A DNA stretch of 64,000 nucleotides from Halieaceae bacterium (GTDB lineage Bacteria > Pseudomonadota > Gammaproteobacteria > Pseudomonadales > Halieaceae). Both the position numbers and the translations under genes were made by a program. Below, piece by piece: positions 26,401 through 35,077 of this stretch; the first letter of the stretch is position 1; each line of letters opens with the position of its first letter. A model generated the notes under the pieces. That model was given only the letters and a program-made list of their open reading frames with translations, did no database searches and was not told the origin of the DNA. The stretch covers positions 19,631 through 83,630 of the forward strand of contig CABYND010000010.1 of the NCBI GenBank assembly GCA_902520195.1, in the 5' to 3' direction.

Positions 26401-26935
26401 CGCGCCGACGTTCCTTATACTTGGAAATGCCGGCCGCCTCTTCAATGAAAACGCGCAGCTCTTCCGGCTTGGACTCAATAAGCCGCGACACCACGCCCTG
26501 CTCGATAATCGCGTAGCTACGAGGACCCAGACCCGTACCAAGAAACAAATCCGTGATGTCGCGTCGCCGGCACTTCGCCCCGTTCAGGTAGTACTCCGAC
26601 TGTGCCTGCCGGGTGACCACCCGGCGCACTGAAATTTCGTTGTAAGCCGCAAACTCACCGGCGACTTTGCCCTGGGCGTTATCGAAAACCAGCTCGATGG
26701 ACGCCTGGCTGACGGGCTGGCGACTGGTGGTGCCGTTGAAAATGACATCGGTCATCGACTCGCCGCGCAGGGTCTTCGCAGAGCCCTCGCCCATCACCCA
26801 TCTGACTGCATCGATAATGTTGGACTTACCGCAGCCGTTGGGGCCGACCACCGCGCATATATTGCCCGGAAACTGAACCGTGGTGGGATCGACAAAAGAC
26901 TTAAAACCAGCCAGTTTGATGGATTTCAGGCGCAT
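23432..26935 (-). CDS. smc: Chromosome segregation ATPase SMC
   Basis: Structural maintenance of chromosomes protein, 1167 residues. The N-terminal Walker A is GPNGCGKS (31-38). Two long coiled coils flank a hinge at about residues 520-640. The C-terminal head has the signature LLSGGEKAMTAIALV and Walker B FCMLDEVDAPLDD. It condenses and helps partition the chromosome. Canonical SMC here, rather than MukB, excludes Enterobacterales. It is the first gene of the smc-zipA-ligA-lipoprotein operon; the scpA/scpB partners are not in the window. Confidence 0.96.
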   Translation of the reverse strand: MRLKSIKLAGFKSFVDPTTVQFPGNICAVVGPNGCGKSNIIDAVRWVMGEGSAKTLRGESMTDVIFNGTTSRQPVSQASIELVFDNAQGKVAGEFAAYNEISVRRVVTRQAQSEYYLNGAKCRRRDITDLFLGTGLGPRSYAIIEQGVVSRLIESKPEELRVFIEEAAGISKYKERRRETESRMRRTTENLERLTDLRDELQRNLSHLDRQARAAEKYAELKAEERLVQSELFAIQWRNLSTSRGEVAGEIGALDVKREAAKAEVTHTLSKIEATRSQQSEAADALNAAQEQYYAIGGEVTRVEQALRFAKERRGELQRDLEQTRSSLEQTRQLLDSDRQRLRDWEVELERSEPALTEFRAQARLALEALSAADTAMQQWSQNWDGFNERAREPSQAAEVQQSRIAYLEQVLTKLQERSQQHQAEWETLSAEPADEAVSPLSAKIEQADREIESREAEMAELRGQLTDSQSQIEQSRQQQDDIRAALQETRGHIASLTALQEAASDDRERAALGDWIETESLQSDGTVYASLEVDAGWETATEQVLGEALSAQLLAEVDVRGLSGIAALPSGAFVVDNKLELAGDLAGTLAAHVRGPARVRSWLQAVLVADDLGEAQRLCRDLSPGQSVVTPDGHWLGTGWHRRRSESDTAAGMIARQSQLEALQSDFEGKRSEAGQLEKHISDLLKARVELEKQVTQTQQAQQQAVNERAELVAEQRAAATKVEQIAQRRSRLKSEMEETQRQYEQEQSNLADARKQLSESLDRMELDRCERERLQAERTTLTEQLTQQREVSREASDALMRGELQSQNLDSQVTTLKEGIGRMESQLRELEFRETELTGTLPQSDDPDAENKARLAELLEQRVAAEGELNSQRTRVGEMNNSLQDLEASRMKQEQAAQGIQGDIERLRLQETETSVRLETLAEEITKRDAVPQEIASALPEEASEAEWQEKVDRAAARINRLGPINLAAIDEHAKASERKQYLDAQNDDLEAALETLQSAIRKIDMETRQRFKDTFDQINTGFAELFPRVFGGGTACLEMTGDDLLDTGVAIFARPPGKKNSTIHLLSGGEKAMTAIALVFSIFQLNPAPFCMLDEVDAPLDDANVGRYARMVREMSEKVQFVFITHNKITMEAADQLMGVTMQEPGVSRLVTVDVEEASQLAAS

Positions 26936-27060
26936 TATTGACTCTGGTTACCCGTCACTCGCACTGTCGTCCCGCTTCGGGCCGCCAGCACTCAAAAACA
27001 CAAGATGTAGTGTATCCACTTCCGGCCAACAACACTATGTTTGATGGGGAAATTCGTCGA

Positions 27061-28227
27061 CTACTCGGCCTGAAGACGGATTGTGACTGGGTCCCCGAAA
27101 CCAACCGGTACCGACGGACGGGCGCTCCAGGCTAAAGCGTTGTCGCGCCCCGGCTGCCCATTGGCGGACACCTGCACCTCAATCGATACGGCGCTGAAAC
27201 TCGAAATTTGCTGGCCTGCCATGGAGGCGCTGTCATCGAGCCGCACGGTCAGCGGCCAGCTTGAGGGCGTTTGTCGCACCACGGCGATCGGCATGCCTGC
27301 CTCAGCCCCTTCCGGGCGCGCCAACACAAACAACACGGCGTCAGCCGGCAACGGCTGATCTCCCCCTAGTGAGATTTCCACCTCGACGCCTGCGGTGGCA
27401 ACGGGCTCAAGCAGAGGCTCGCCCAGCTCCTGACGGGCACGTTCGATAATTTGGCCGAGCATGTCATGCCCGGGGGAACCCGGTGGCTCCAAGTCGCGAA
27501 GTCGCTGCCAGTAAACAATCGCCTGCCGGTAGTCCGCCTCTTCAAAAGCCGCCATTCCCATAGTGGCCAAAGCGGTCGCCTGCATCGGGTCGACCACCAA
27601 CGCCTGCTCGGCGCGCGCGCGTGCCCGACGACTCAGTACCCGCCCCGAGGAGAGAAATTCGGATTGAGCCGCTTTACCCAGAATCTCGGGGGCCGTGGCA
27701 CCCGCTTCAATCAACCGCTCGTAATATCGCAAGGCCTCAGCGGGCTCGTTACCCGACAGGTAGTATTCACCCAGCAACAGCGCATAGTCGCCGTTATCGG
27801 GGCGCGCCTCTGCGCGAACCGCGATCCGGTCAATGAGCGCTGACACGTCTTCTGGCCGCGACAGCTCGATCTGTCCAAGCTGTTCGGCAATCTTGACATC
27901 TTCCCAACTGCCCAGCAGTCGGTACAGCAGCCAGGCCGAGAGCGTGACCACCGCAACGCCAGCAAGCTGCGTCAGCATGGAATACGATGGACGCAGACTG
28001 ATCTCCGAGGCGGTCTCTCCAACCTGGTCCTCGAGTAAGCGTAGCGCGGCTTCTTCATGTAGCTGCGCCGCCTCTGCTTCTCCCGCCAGCTCGCGCTGAC
28101 GAAGGCGCAACCAGTCCTCATTGGTCTCGGGGGCACCACCGTGACGCCAGATACGGGGCAACCAAATCAGCAAGGCTGCGGCAGCGGCCCAGAGCAGCAG
28201 CGCAAAGACAGTAAAAGCGTTATTCAA
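27061..28227 (-). CDS. ccmI: Cytochrome c maturation protein CcmI
   Basis: Apocytochrome c chaperone of the inner membrane, 388 residues. Two N-terminal membrane helices (about 4-24 and 92-108) flank a cytoplasmic loop. A periplasmic TPR region at about 140-280 is followed by a C-terminal domain that holds unfolded apocytochromes for heme ligation. CcmI is separate from CcmH here, as in Pseudomonas; in E. coli the two are fused. It overlaps ccmH by four bases and ends the ccm operon. Confidence 0.9.
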   Translation of the reverse strand: MNNAFTVFALLLWAAAAALLIWLPRIWRHGGAPETNEDWLRLRQRELAGEAEAAQLHEEAALRLLEDQVGETASEISLRPSYSMLTQLAGVAVVTLSAWLLYRLLGSWEDVKIAEQLGQIELSRPEDVSALIDRIAVRAEARPDNGDYALLLGEYYLSGNEPAEALRYYERLIEAGATAPEILGKAAQSEFLSSGRVLSRRARARAEQALVVDPMQATALATMGMAAFEEADYRQAIVYWQRLRDLEPPGSPGHDMLGQIIERARQELGEPLLEPVATAGVEVEISLGGDQPLPADAVLFVLARPEGAEAGMPIAVVRQTPSSWPLTVRLDDSASMAGQQISSFSAVSIEVQVSANGQPGRDNALAWSARPSVPVGFGDPVTIRLQAE

Positions 28228-28700
28228 TCTAGGGGCTCTCCGAGCAATCGCGCGATTTCCGCCTGCTCTGCCTCAGTCAGTTCACTGGCAGCGGCTTCTG
28301 GGCGCTGCCTGAAATGAAATAGCAGACCGACAGCCCCCAACATCAGCAACAGCCCGGGGGCAGCCCACAACAGGACCGTATTGCGGTCTACACCGGGGCG
28401 ATAGCGGACAAACTCTCCGTATCGAGCCACCATATAAGCCAAGATCTCGTCATCGGTCGCGCCCTGCTCCAACTGCTCGTAGAGCACCACGCGGAGATCC
28501 CGTGCGATCGGCGCATTTGAGTCGGCGATATTTTGATTCTGACACTTGGGACACCGCAGCTCCTGACTCAGCTGGTGGTAACGCACTTCAAGATCTGGAA
28601 AAGAGAACTCGTAGGTCTCGATCACTGCCAGAGCAACCGGCGCCAGCCACAATTGGCCACAGATCACGGCACTCATCAGCGCTCTCAGCGCGGACCTCAC
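28224..28700 (-). CDS. ccmH: Cytochrome c maturation thiol oxidoreductase CcmH
   Basis: Periplasmic, membrane-anchored thioredox protein of 158 residues that reduces the heme-binding cysteines of apocytochrome c. It has an N-terminal signal and the signature ELRCPKCQNQNIADS with redox cysteines C50 and C53. A C-terminal membrane helix (about 109-127, LLWAAPGLLLMLGAVGLLF) follows. It is the short single-domain form. Four-base overlaps on both sides tie it to ccmG and ccmI. Confidence 0.94.
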   Translation of the reverse strand: MRSALRALMSAVICGQLWLAPVALAVIETYEFSFPDLEVRYHQLSQELRCPKCQNQNIADSNAPIARDLRVVLYEQLEQGATDDEILAYMVARYGEFVRYRPGVDRNTVLLWAAPGLLLMLGAVGLLFHFRQRPEAAASELTEAEQAEIARLLGEPLD

Positions 28701-29251
28701 CGGCCTCCCTCCGAGCCTGCTGCAGCCGAGGGCGACGCTATCGCAGGGAACCAGCGGCTGAAGTCGCGCCGAAAGACCGCCTCATCCAAAACGCCCACAT
28801 GCCGATGCGTAATGTGTCCCGATGCATCGAGCACATAGGTTTCCGGTGCGCCATAAACGCCGAGATCCAGTCCGACTGAGCCCTCTACGTCCACCACGTT
28901 GAGCTGATAGGGGTCGCCCAACTGTGCCAACCACTCTCTGGCCTTGACCGGTTCGTCTTTGTAATTGAGGCCATAAATCGGGACACCCTGCTCGGCAAGG
29001 TTCAGCAGATACGGGTGCTCCACGCGGCAGGAGTAGCACCAGGTTGCCCATACGTTCACAAGCGCGGGCCGCTCCGCGAGCGCTGACACCGAAATCTCGC
29101 GGCCGCTTGTTAACTCGGGTTGAGCGAAATCGGGGAAGGGCTGCCCCAACCGCGCGGCGGGTAGCTCGGTGGGATCAATCGACAAGCCACGAAAGAGCAA
29201 ACCAGCAAGCACCGCAAAGGCAACGAGCGGGATGAACTTTTTAACCTGCAA
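28697..29251 (-). CDS. ccmG: Thiol:disulfide interchange protein CcmG/DsbE
   Basis: Membrane-anchored periplasmic thioredoxin-like protein that supplies reducing power for cytochrome c assembly. I chose a TTG start at 29251. It gives 184 residues (E. coli DsbE has 185) and the N-terminus MQVKKFIPLVAFAVLAG as anchor, with GGGAG nearby as ribosome-binding site. Redox cysteines are C72 and C75 in WATWCYSCRVEHP. The GVYGAPETYVLD segment has the cis-proline loop. The start overlaps the ccmF stop by 11 bases. A longer in-frame version back to 29341 would put 30 hydrophilic residues ahead of the anchor and is unlikely. Confidence 0.9.
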   Translation of the reverse strand: MQVKKFIPLVAFAVLAGLLFRGLSIDPTELPAARLGQPFPDFAQPELTSGREISVSALAERPALVNVWATWCYSCRVEHPYLLNLAEQGVPIYGLNYKDEPVKAREWLAQLGDPYQLNVVDVEGSVGLDLGVYGAPETYVLDASGHITHRHVGVLDEAVFRRDFSRWFPAIASPSAAAGSEGGR

Positions 29252-31220
29252 CGGCAGCGACTCCCGGCTCGACTGCCGACGCAGTAGATCGCTGCGACCG
29301 GTATCGACGGTCGAAGGCAGTGACCAGCGCTCCCAGACCAATCATCAACGCTCCCAACCACAACCAACGCACCATCGGTTTGTACTGCAGGCGCACCGCC
29401 CATGCCTGCTCACCAATTGGCTCGCCTAACGCGATGTAGAGATCCCGCCACAAGCTCGCATCGATGGCGGCTTCAGTCATGATCTGTCCGCTGGCAAAGT
29501 AACGACGCTTCTCCGGTACCAGCACCGCGATGAGCTCCTGATCACGCCTCACCTCGAAGACCGCCTGATCGGCCAGGTAATTGGGCCCCGGCTGCTGACC
29601 CAGACTCATGAGTTCAAAGCGATAAGCGCCCAGCGTCTCAGTATCTCCCACCGCCATTCTCAAGTCCCGCTCCTGGTTTTCCTGGGACACGGCCACCGCG
29701 CCCAAGACCACCGCCGCGAACCCAAGGTGGGCCAATGCCATACCCAGAAAACTCGGCGTTAACCGGCGCCACTTGAGCCCGCCGTCTCCACCGTTCGCGA
29801 TACGCCGCCAGAGATCCTTGAACACCCCCAGGGCCACCCAACCCGCGAGCAACACAGCGAGCGCGATCCAGAGGTTGAAACCGTCACTCCCCAAAAAGGC
29901 GAGCACGATTGCCACCACCAACACGCCGAGCCCGGGCACCAGTAGCTCATGCAACCAGCGGCGGGTGGTGTCCTCTCGCCAGCGAGAGAGCGGCCCCACC
30001 GCCATAAACGGCATGAGCAGCGCCATCAACGGCACAAAGACGGCATTGAAGTACGGGGGGCCAACGGAATATTTGCCGAGGGAAAAGGCGTCCATGATAA
30101 GCGGGAACAATGTGCCCAGCAGCACAACAATCGTCGATACCGTGAACACCAAATTGTTGATCATGAGGAGCGACTCACGGGAGACACCGGCGTAACTGAC
30201 GCGGCTGGCAACGGACGGCGCGCGCAGCGCGTAGAGCAACAGTGACCCGCCCACCACCAGGGCCAGAAAAATCAGAATAAATAAACCGCGCTCGGGGTCG
30301 GCAGCGAAGGCATGAACACTCGTCAGAACGCCGGAGCGTACCAGAAAGGTTCCCAGTAGCGACAGTGAAAACGCGAAAATGGCGAGCAGAACGGTCCAGG
30401 ATCGAAACACGCCCCGTTTTTCCGTGACTGCCAGGCTGTGCACCAAGGCAGTGCCCATCAGCCAGGGCATAAACGACGCATTTTCGACCGGATCCCAGAA
30501 CCACCAGCCACCCCATCCCAGCTCGTAGTAGGCCCCCCAGCTACCGAGCATGATGCCCAGAGAGAGGAAGCCCCAGGCCACATTTGTCCAGGGCCTAGAC
30601 CATCGCGCCCATGATGCATCAAGTCGACCGCCCATCAAGGCGGCGATAGCGAACGCGAAGGGGACGGATAACCCGACATAACCCATATATAAAAGCGGCG
30701 GATGGATGATCAGTCCGGGATCCTGCAGCAGCGGATTCAAGTCGTTGCCATCCAGGGGCGTGTTTGGGAGCAAACGCTCAAAAGGATTCGATGTCAGCAG
30801 CGAGAAGGCCAGAAAACCCGCTGCCACCATGCCCATCACGCTCAGCACCCGCGCGACCATCACCAGAGGGAGGCCGCGGCTGAACGCCGCCACCGTGGTC
30901 ATCCAGCCGGAGAGAATGCGCACCCACAGCAAGAGCGAGCCCTCGTGGTTTCCCCACAGGGCCGAAAACTTAAAGATGGGCGGCAGTAGACTGTTGGAGT
31001 TGGCGGCCACCACGGCCACCGAGAAATCGTCTTGCAAGAAGCTCACGGCCAGCAGGGCAAAGGCCACAGCGACAAAGACCGTCAGACCTACGGCCAAGGA
31101 GGGCGCCATATTCATGGCGGCGACATCGCGCCGCATCGCACCCCACATCGGCACCACGGCCAGCCCGATTGCCAGCACAAAGGCAATTATCAGCGCGAAG
31201 TGGCCAAGCTCGGGGATCAT
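29241..31220 (-). CDS. ccmF: Heme lyase CcmF
   Basis: Large polytopic membrane protein (659 residues) of the heme ligation complex that attaches heme to CxxCH motifs of apocytochrome c. The tryptophan-rich WWD signature is clear: GWGGWWFWDPVENASFMPWL. Many transmembrane segments and conserved periplasmic histidines (for example LIIHPPLLYMGYVG) fit the family. Overlaps ccmE by four bases and ccmG by eleven. Confidence 0.96.
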   Translation of the reverse strand: MIPELGHFALIIAFVLAIGLAVVPMWGAMRRDVAAMNMAPSLAVGLTVFVAVAFALLAVSFLQDDFSVAVVAANSNSLLPPIFKFSALWGNHEGSLLLWVRILSGWMTTVAAFSRGLPLVMVARVLSVMGMVAAGFLAFSLLTSNPFERLLPNTPLDGNDLNPLLQDPGLIIHPPLLYMGYVGLSVPFAFAIAALMGGRLDASWARWSRPWTNVAWGFLSLGIMLGSWGAYYELGWGGWWFWDPVENASFMPWLMGTALVHSLAVTEKRGVFRSWTVLLAIFAFSLSLLGTFLVRSGVLTSVHAFAADPERGLFILIFLALVVGGSLLLYALRAPSVASRVSYAGVSRESLLMINNLVFTVSTIVVLLGTLFPLIMDAFSLGKYSVGPPYFNAVFVPLMALLMPFMAVGPLSRWREDTTRRWLHELLVPGLGVLVVAIVLAFLGSDGFNLWIALAVLLAGWVALGVFKDLWRRIANGGDGGLKWRRLTPSFLGMALAHLGFAAVVLGAVAVSQENQERDLRMAVGDTETLGAYRFELMSLGQQPGPNYLADQAVFEVRRDQELIAVLVPEKRRYFASGQIMTEAAIDASLWRDLYIALGEPIGEQAWAVRLQYKPMVRWLWLGALMIGLGALVTAFDRRYRSQRSTASAVEPGVAAVAG

Positions 31221-31669
31221 GGTAGGACGGGTCGACCTTGCGGTGCGGTCTTGCCATCGAGCGCGGCAGCGACCTCTGGGGGCATATAGTTCTCGTCGTG
31301 CTTGGCCAACACCTGTGTGGCCACCAACATCCCGGTCTCATCCAGAGTGCCCTCGGCCACAACGCCCTCACCCTCGGCAAACAGATCGGGCAGGATGCCG
31401 CTATAGCGCACTAGCACCGATGCCTCGTAGTCGGTCACCCAAAACGTGGTGTCGAGATCCGTTTCACTACGCTCGATGCTTCCCTCAACCACCATGCCAC
31501 CCAGCCGGATACTCCGATCCGTTGGCGCTTTACCCGCCACGACGTCGGCGGGTGGATAGAACAGATTGATATTGTCGCGCAGTGCGAATGCCACCAGACC
31601 GATAGCGGCGCTCGACAGCACCACCATGAGACTGACCAGAATCAATCGCTGCTTTCGAACCGGATGCAT
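31217..31669 (-). CDS. ccmE: Heme chaperone CcmE
   Basis: Periplasmic heme chaperone anchored by one N-terminal helix (about 9-29), 150 residues. It binds heme covalently through H124 in LAKHDENYMPPE, the family signature, and hands it to CcmF. The beta-barrel core contains RLGGMVVEGSI and FWVTDYEASVLVRYSG. It shares one base with ccmD and four with ccmF. Confidence 0.95.
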   Translation of the reverse strand: MHPVRKQRLILVSLMVVLSSAAIGLVAFALRDNINLFYPPADVVAGKAPTDRSIRLGGMVVEGSIERSETDLDTTFWVTDYEASVLVRYSGILPDLFAEGEGVVAEGTLDETGMLVATQVLAKHDENYMPPEVAAALDGKTAPQGRPVLP

Positions 31670-31875
31670 CAGACGTCGGACCCCATCGCCGGTGTTTCAG
31701 TTCCTGCCGCCACGCGGCGCTGCTCCGCCTGAAGCCAACGCCAGTGCTGCCGCATGCGCTTCAAGGGTAGCCATACCATGATCACGAGTGGCAGCACCGT
31801 GAGGGTGTAGGCCAACCACACGTAGAAGCCGTGCCCATCCATGTGCCAGACCGCCGCGAGCGACTCGAAATACAT
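31669..31875 (-). CDS. ccmD: Cytochrome c maturation protein CcmD
   Basis: Small single-span membrane protein of 68 residues that stabilises holo-CcmE with the CcmABC transporter. The start MYFESLAAVWHMDGHGFYVWL is typical of CcmD: a short periplasmic stretch, a membrane helix (about 17-36), then a basic cytoplasmic tail (LKRMRQHWRW). The ATG overlaps the ccmC stop by one base (TGATG). Identified by motif and position together. Confidence 0.9.
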   Translation of the reverse strand: MYFESLAAVWHMDGHGFYVWLAYTLTVLPLVIMVWLPLKRMRQHWRWLQAEQRRVAAGTETPAMGSDV

Positions 31876-32612
31876 CAGGAATCCCCCACCAGCTGTCTCA
31901 ACCAACCGGACTCCCTGTAGGACCAGACCAGCTCAGCGCGCATATTCAGCAACAGGGTCACCACAAACAGACAGTAGAAAGCCACGATCATTAACAACAA
32001 GGGGTAGAGCATGCTCGAATCGATCGCCGACTCCCCAGTAAATTTAATCGAAGCGGGCTGATGGAGTGAGTACCACCAGTCGACCGACTTGTAGATGATC
32101 GGAATATTGACCATGCCCACGAGGCTGAGCACAGCGCAAGCCCGTGCTGCTGCGGTTTTGTTTTCGTAGGCCTCAAACAGTGCCACCACACCAAGATAGA
32201 GAAACAGCAATATCAGCATTGAGGTGATACGAGCATCCCACACCCACCATGTTCCCCAGGTTGGTTTACCCCAAATCGCACCGGTCACCAAGGCGATCGC
32301 CGTGAGAACCGCACCTACCGGGGCTGCGGCACGCATCGTGACGTCGGCCATCTTGATCCGCCAGATCAGGCTGACCGCGCCCGCAAACGCCATCACGTAA
32401 TAGCCGGCGAGGGCCACCACCGCTGCGGGCACGTGAATGTAGATGATCCGGTAAGAATTTCCCTGACGGAAATCCGGTGGCGCCACCAGCAGCCCCCAGA
32501 TGGAACCCACCAGCAACAAGATCACGGTGATGGGCAATAACCACCGCACGAGGGTGCCACTGAAACGGAAAAACCAGGGCGGTGAACCCAATTTGTGAAT
32601 GAACGTCCACAT
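31875..32612 (-). CDS. ccmC: Heme-handling membrane protein CcmC
   Basis: Six-span membrane protein of 245 residues that loads heme onto CcmE. The WWD motif is TWGTWWVWDARITSML. Flanking conserved histidines appear in IIYIHVPAAV and WWYSLHQPASI. The start MWTFIHKLGSPPWF aligns with known CcmC. An in-frame start at 32720 would add 36 hydrophilic residues and is not favoured. A gap of 73 bases follows ccmB, the widest gap inside this operon. Confidence 0.94.
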   Translation of the reverse strand: MWTFIHKLGSPPWFFRFSGTLVRWLLPITVILLLVGSIWGLLVAPPDFRQGNSYRIIYIHVPAAVVALAGYYVMAFAGAVSLIWRIKMADVTMRAAAPVGAVLTAIALVTGAIWGKPTWGTWWVWDARITSMLILLFLYLGVVALFEAYENKTAAARACAVLSLVGMVNIPIIYKSVDWWYSLHQPASIKFTGESAIDSSMLYPLLLMIVAFYCLFVVTLLLNMRAELVWSYRESGWLRQLVGDS

Positions 32613-32685
32613 GACCGTATTATAGCGCCTAACCGCCTTAAATGACGCGCCTTGCTGGCCCCCTGACCCATTGCTCGCGTCAATA

Positions 32686-33384
32686 TCAGCTGTCGAGCGA
32701 GACGCGGAGTGCAGCTCCAATCGCCAGCGGCACCACGACCAGCGACCCGAGCGCTAACCCGCCCAGCAGCGCCAACCAACTCTCCGGGTTACCCCCCAGC
32801 ACTGCCTCCCGGACCGCCGTGGTACCGAAGATCAACACCGGCACGTTCAGCGGAATGATGAGCAAGGACAGCAGCAGGCCGCCGCGACGAATGTTGACCG
32901 TGAGCGCACTGCCTAGCGCGCCAATGATTGTGAGGCAAATGGTTCCCAACAAGAGGCTGACCAGCAGCGTGAGCAAACCCCCCTCCGGCAACCCCAACAT
33001 CAAACCAAAGAGCGGTGACACCAAGGCCAACAAAAATCCGGTCGCGAGCCAATGGGCCGAGACCTCGGCGAGCGCCGTGACGGCGAGCGGATAAGGTGCC
33101 AGCGCCAATTGCTCCAAACTGCCATCCTCGAAATCGGATGCGAACAGCTTGGCGCTGACCATCAGGCTGGCCAACAAGGCCACCACCCATAGGATGCCCG
33201 GGGCAAGCGTCGCCAGCCGGGCCGGGTCGGGCCCCAGCCCGAGCGGAAACAGGGTGATGACCATGAAGAAAAATAGCAGTGGGTTGGCGACATCCGCGGG
33301 GCTCGTCATGATACTTCGGCCGTGGCGCAGAAATTGCCTTAGGAATACGGTCCTGAGGGACAATAGCGGTCGATCAGACGACAT
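32686..33384 (-). CDS. ccmB: Heme exporter permease CcmB
   Basis: Membrane subunit of the CcmAB ABC transporter that, with CcmC and CcmD, releases holo-CcmE. Its 232 residues contain six hydrophobic segments. FASDFEDGSLEQLALAPY is the conserved cytoplasmic loop contacting CcmA. The chosen start (MSSDRPLLSLR) overlaps the ccmA end by 11 bases and matches the family N-terminus; the longer open frame upstream is ccmA sequence. Confidence 0.93.
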   Translation of the reverse strand: MSSDRPLLSLRTVFLRQFLRHGRSIMTSPADVANPLLFFFMVITLFPLGLGPDPARLATLAPGILWVVALLASLMVSAKLFASDFEDGSLEQLALAPYPLAVTALAEVSAHWLATGFLLALVSPLFGLMLGLPEGGLLTLLVSLLLGTICLTIIGALGSALTVNIRRGGLLLSLLIIPLNVPVLIFGTTAVREAVLGGNPESWLALLGGLALGSLVVVPLAIGAALRVSLDS

Positions 33385-33964
33385 ACTGACCCAGATCCAG
33401 ATCTTGCTGCAGCACCCCGAACCGACTTGGCTGGTGACTGGTGAAGACTGCTGCACCGCCCGCATTCACGTGGTCGCGAACGCACGCCTCCAGCCACTCG
33501 CATCCGGCCACGTCGAGCGCAGTAAAGGGCTCATCCAATAACCATAACGGTGCATCACTCAGCAGCAGTCTCGCCAACGCCACCCGCCGCTGCTGCCCCG
33601 CCGATAAGGCGCCCACGGGTCGGTACTCATAACCTGCCAGATTCACCGCCGCCAGCGACTCGCAAATCTGGCTAGTGGAGGCAGTGACATCGCTGGCAGG
33701 GTGCCAACGAAGATTGTCCACTGCGCTGAGGCCTAATTTGAGTGCGGAGGCGTGTCCCAGATAAAGAAAAGTGCTCCCATGGAGGATCACGCCGGTCACA
33801 CCCAGTCTGGCCACACCCGCCAAGCCCCTCAGCAGGCTGGTCTTGCCGACGCCGTTCGCGCCCACCAGCTGCCAGATTTCACCGCCTGCGACGCTGAGGT
33901 CAACACAACTCAGCAGCTTCCGGTCTCCCCGCTCAATCGCAACCTGAGTGGCTTTGAGCAGCAT
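33374..33964 (-). CDS. ccmA: Heme exporter ATP-binding protein CcmA
   Basis: ABC ATPase of the CcmABCD complex, 196 residues, short as usual for CcmA. Walker A is GANGVGKT (35-42), the signature is LSAGQQRRVALARLLL and Walker B is LWLLDEPFTALD. ATP hydrolysis drives release of heme-loaded CcmE. The ATG overlaps the ttcA stop by one base (TGATG), so the ccm operon is translationally coupled to the tRNA-modification gene ahead of it. Confidence 0.94.
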   Translation of the reverse strand: MLLKATQVAIERGDRKLLSCVDLSVAGGEIWQLVGANGVGKTSLLRGLAGVARLGVTGVILHGSTFLYLGHASALKLGLSAVDNLRWHPASDVTASTSQICESLAAVNLAGYEYRPVGALSAGQQRRVALARLLLSDAPLWLLDEPFTALDVAGCEWLEACVRDHVNAGGAAVFTSHQPSRFGVLQQDLDLGQYVV

Positions 33965-34842
33965 CAGAGGTTCACAACGCGGATATCGGGCAGACCCACA
34001 CTGTCATCCACTTCAACCTTGAGACCCTGAAAATCAAACAGGTTCTGATCCAGCAAATGCGAGGGTGCGACATTACCCAGCGCTCTGAAGATGGTCTCTG
34101 TTCTCCCCGGATACTGCCGCTCCCAATCCGTCAGCATGCCCTTGATCTCCTGTCGCTGGAGGTTTTCCTGAGTGCCACAGAGATTGCAGGGAATAATCGG
34201 AAACTGCATGGCGTGCGAGTAATCGGCAATATCCGATTCGCGACAATACGCCAGTGGCCGGATCACGACATGGCGTCCATCATCGCTTTTTAATTTCGGC
34301 GGCATGGCCTTGAGCTTGCCCCCGAAAAACAGATTGAGAAACAGCGTTTCCACAATGTCGTCACGATGATGGCCCAGGGCAATTTTGGTCGCACCAATTT
34401 GCTCGGCAAAGCCATAGAGCGTGCCTCGGCGCAACCGCGAGCACAGACCACAGGTCGTCTTGCCTTCGGGAATGATGCTGCGTACGACGCTGTAGGTATC
34501 CTTCTCCAATATGTAGAAGGGCACGCCCAGCGTTTCCAGATAGTTGGGCAAAACGTCCTCGGGATAACCGGGCTGCTTTTGGTCCAGGGTCACAGCCACA
34601 ATTTCAAAGTCGATCGGCGCACTGGACCGCAACGAGATCAGCAGCTCGAGCATGACGTGGGAGTCTTTGCCACCGGAAATACATACCATGATGCGATCAC
34701 CCGCCTCGATCATGTTGAAATCAGCGATGGCCTTGCCCGTCTGTCGGCGCAATCGCTTGCGCAGCTTGTTGAACTCAAGCCGGTCCTTGCGGGTGTCCCT
34801 GCCATCACTGACCCGGACGCTGTGCTGATCTGTCTGCGACAT
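33964..34842 (-). CDS. ttcA: tRNA 2-thiocytidine(32) synthetase TtcA
   Basis: Iron-sulfur enzyme that thiolates cytidine 32 of certain tRNAs with ATP. It has 292 residues. The PP-loop is CISGGKDS (SGGKDS at 56-61). Cysteines C131/C134 (CGLC) and C219/C222 (CNLC) are the cluster-binding and catalytic pairs of the TtcA family. The start follows AGGA by seven bases; the adjacent ATG three bases upstream is equally possible. The open frame continues far upstream, but that part is not TtcA-like. First gene ahead of ccmA. Confidence 0.93.
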   Translation of the reverse strand: MSQTDQHSVRVSDGRDTRKDRLEFNKLRKRLRRQTGKAIADFNMIEAGDRIMVCISGGKDSHVMLELLISLRSSAPIDFEIVAVTLDQKQPGYPEDVLPNYLETLGVPFYILEKDTYSVVRSIIPEGKTTCGLCSRLRRGTLYGFAEQIGATKIALGHHRDDIVETLFLNLFFGGKLKAMPPKLKSDDGRHVVIRPLAYCRESDIADYSHAMQFPIIPCNLCGTQENLQRQEIKGMLTDWERQYPGRTETIFRALGNVAPSHLLDQNLFDFQGLKVEVDDSVGLPDIRVVNL

Positions 34843-34885
34843 CATTTCTTCCTGCCATGCCCTCGTGCATTGAGCGTCCTGCGCG

Positions 34886-34933
34886 CGCCCTGCACTGCGA
34901 CAGGTGCTGCGAAAGGTGCTGTGCGAGATGCTG
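34886..34933. repeat. Four imperfect 12-bp tandem repeats between ttcA and mdh
   Basis: Four adjacent 12-mers read on the plus strand as CGCCCTGCACTG, CGACAGGTGCTG, CGAAAGGTGCTG and TGCGAGATGCTG. The middle two differ at one position; the outer ones are more diverged. They lie in the ttcA-mdh divergent intergenic region, about 45-90 bases before the ttcA start and 145-190 before mdh. No function is assigned. Confidence 0.55.
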
Positions 34934-35077
34934 GAGATGATATGAGAGACCACTTCGCGGCGCAAAAGGCGGCTGGGGGGGCATTTTGGCCCGTGACTTG
35001 AGTTTTCGGTCGTCTGACAGGACAATCCGTGCCGCTTCCAACCCACTACAGATTCCCTACAAGCAAGGAACCCCATC

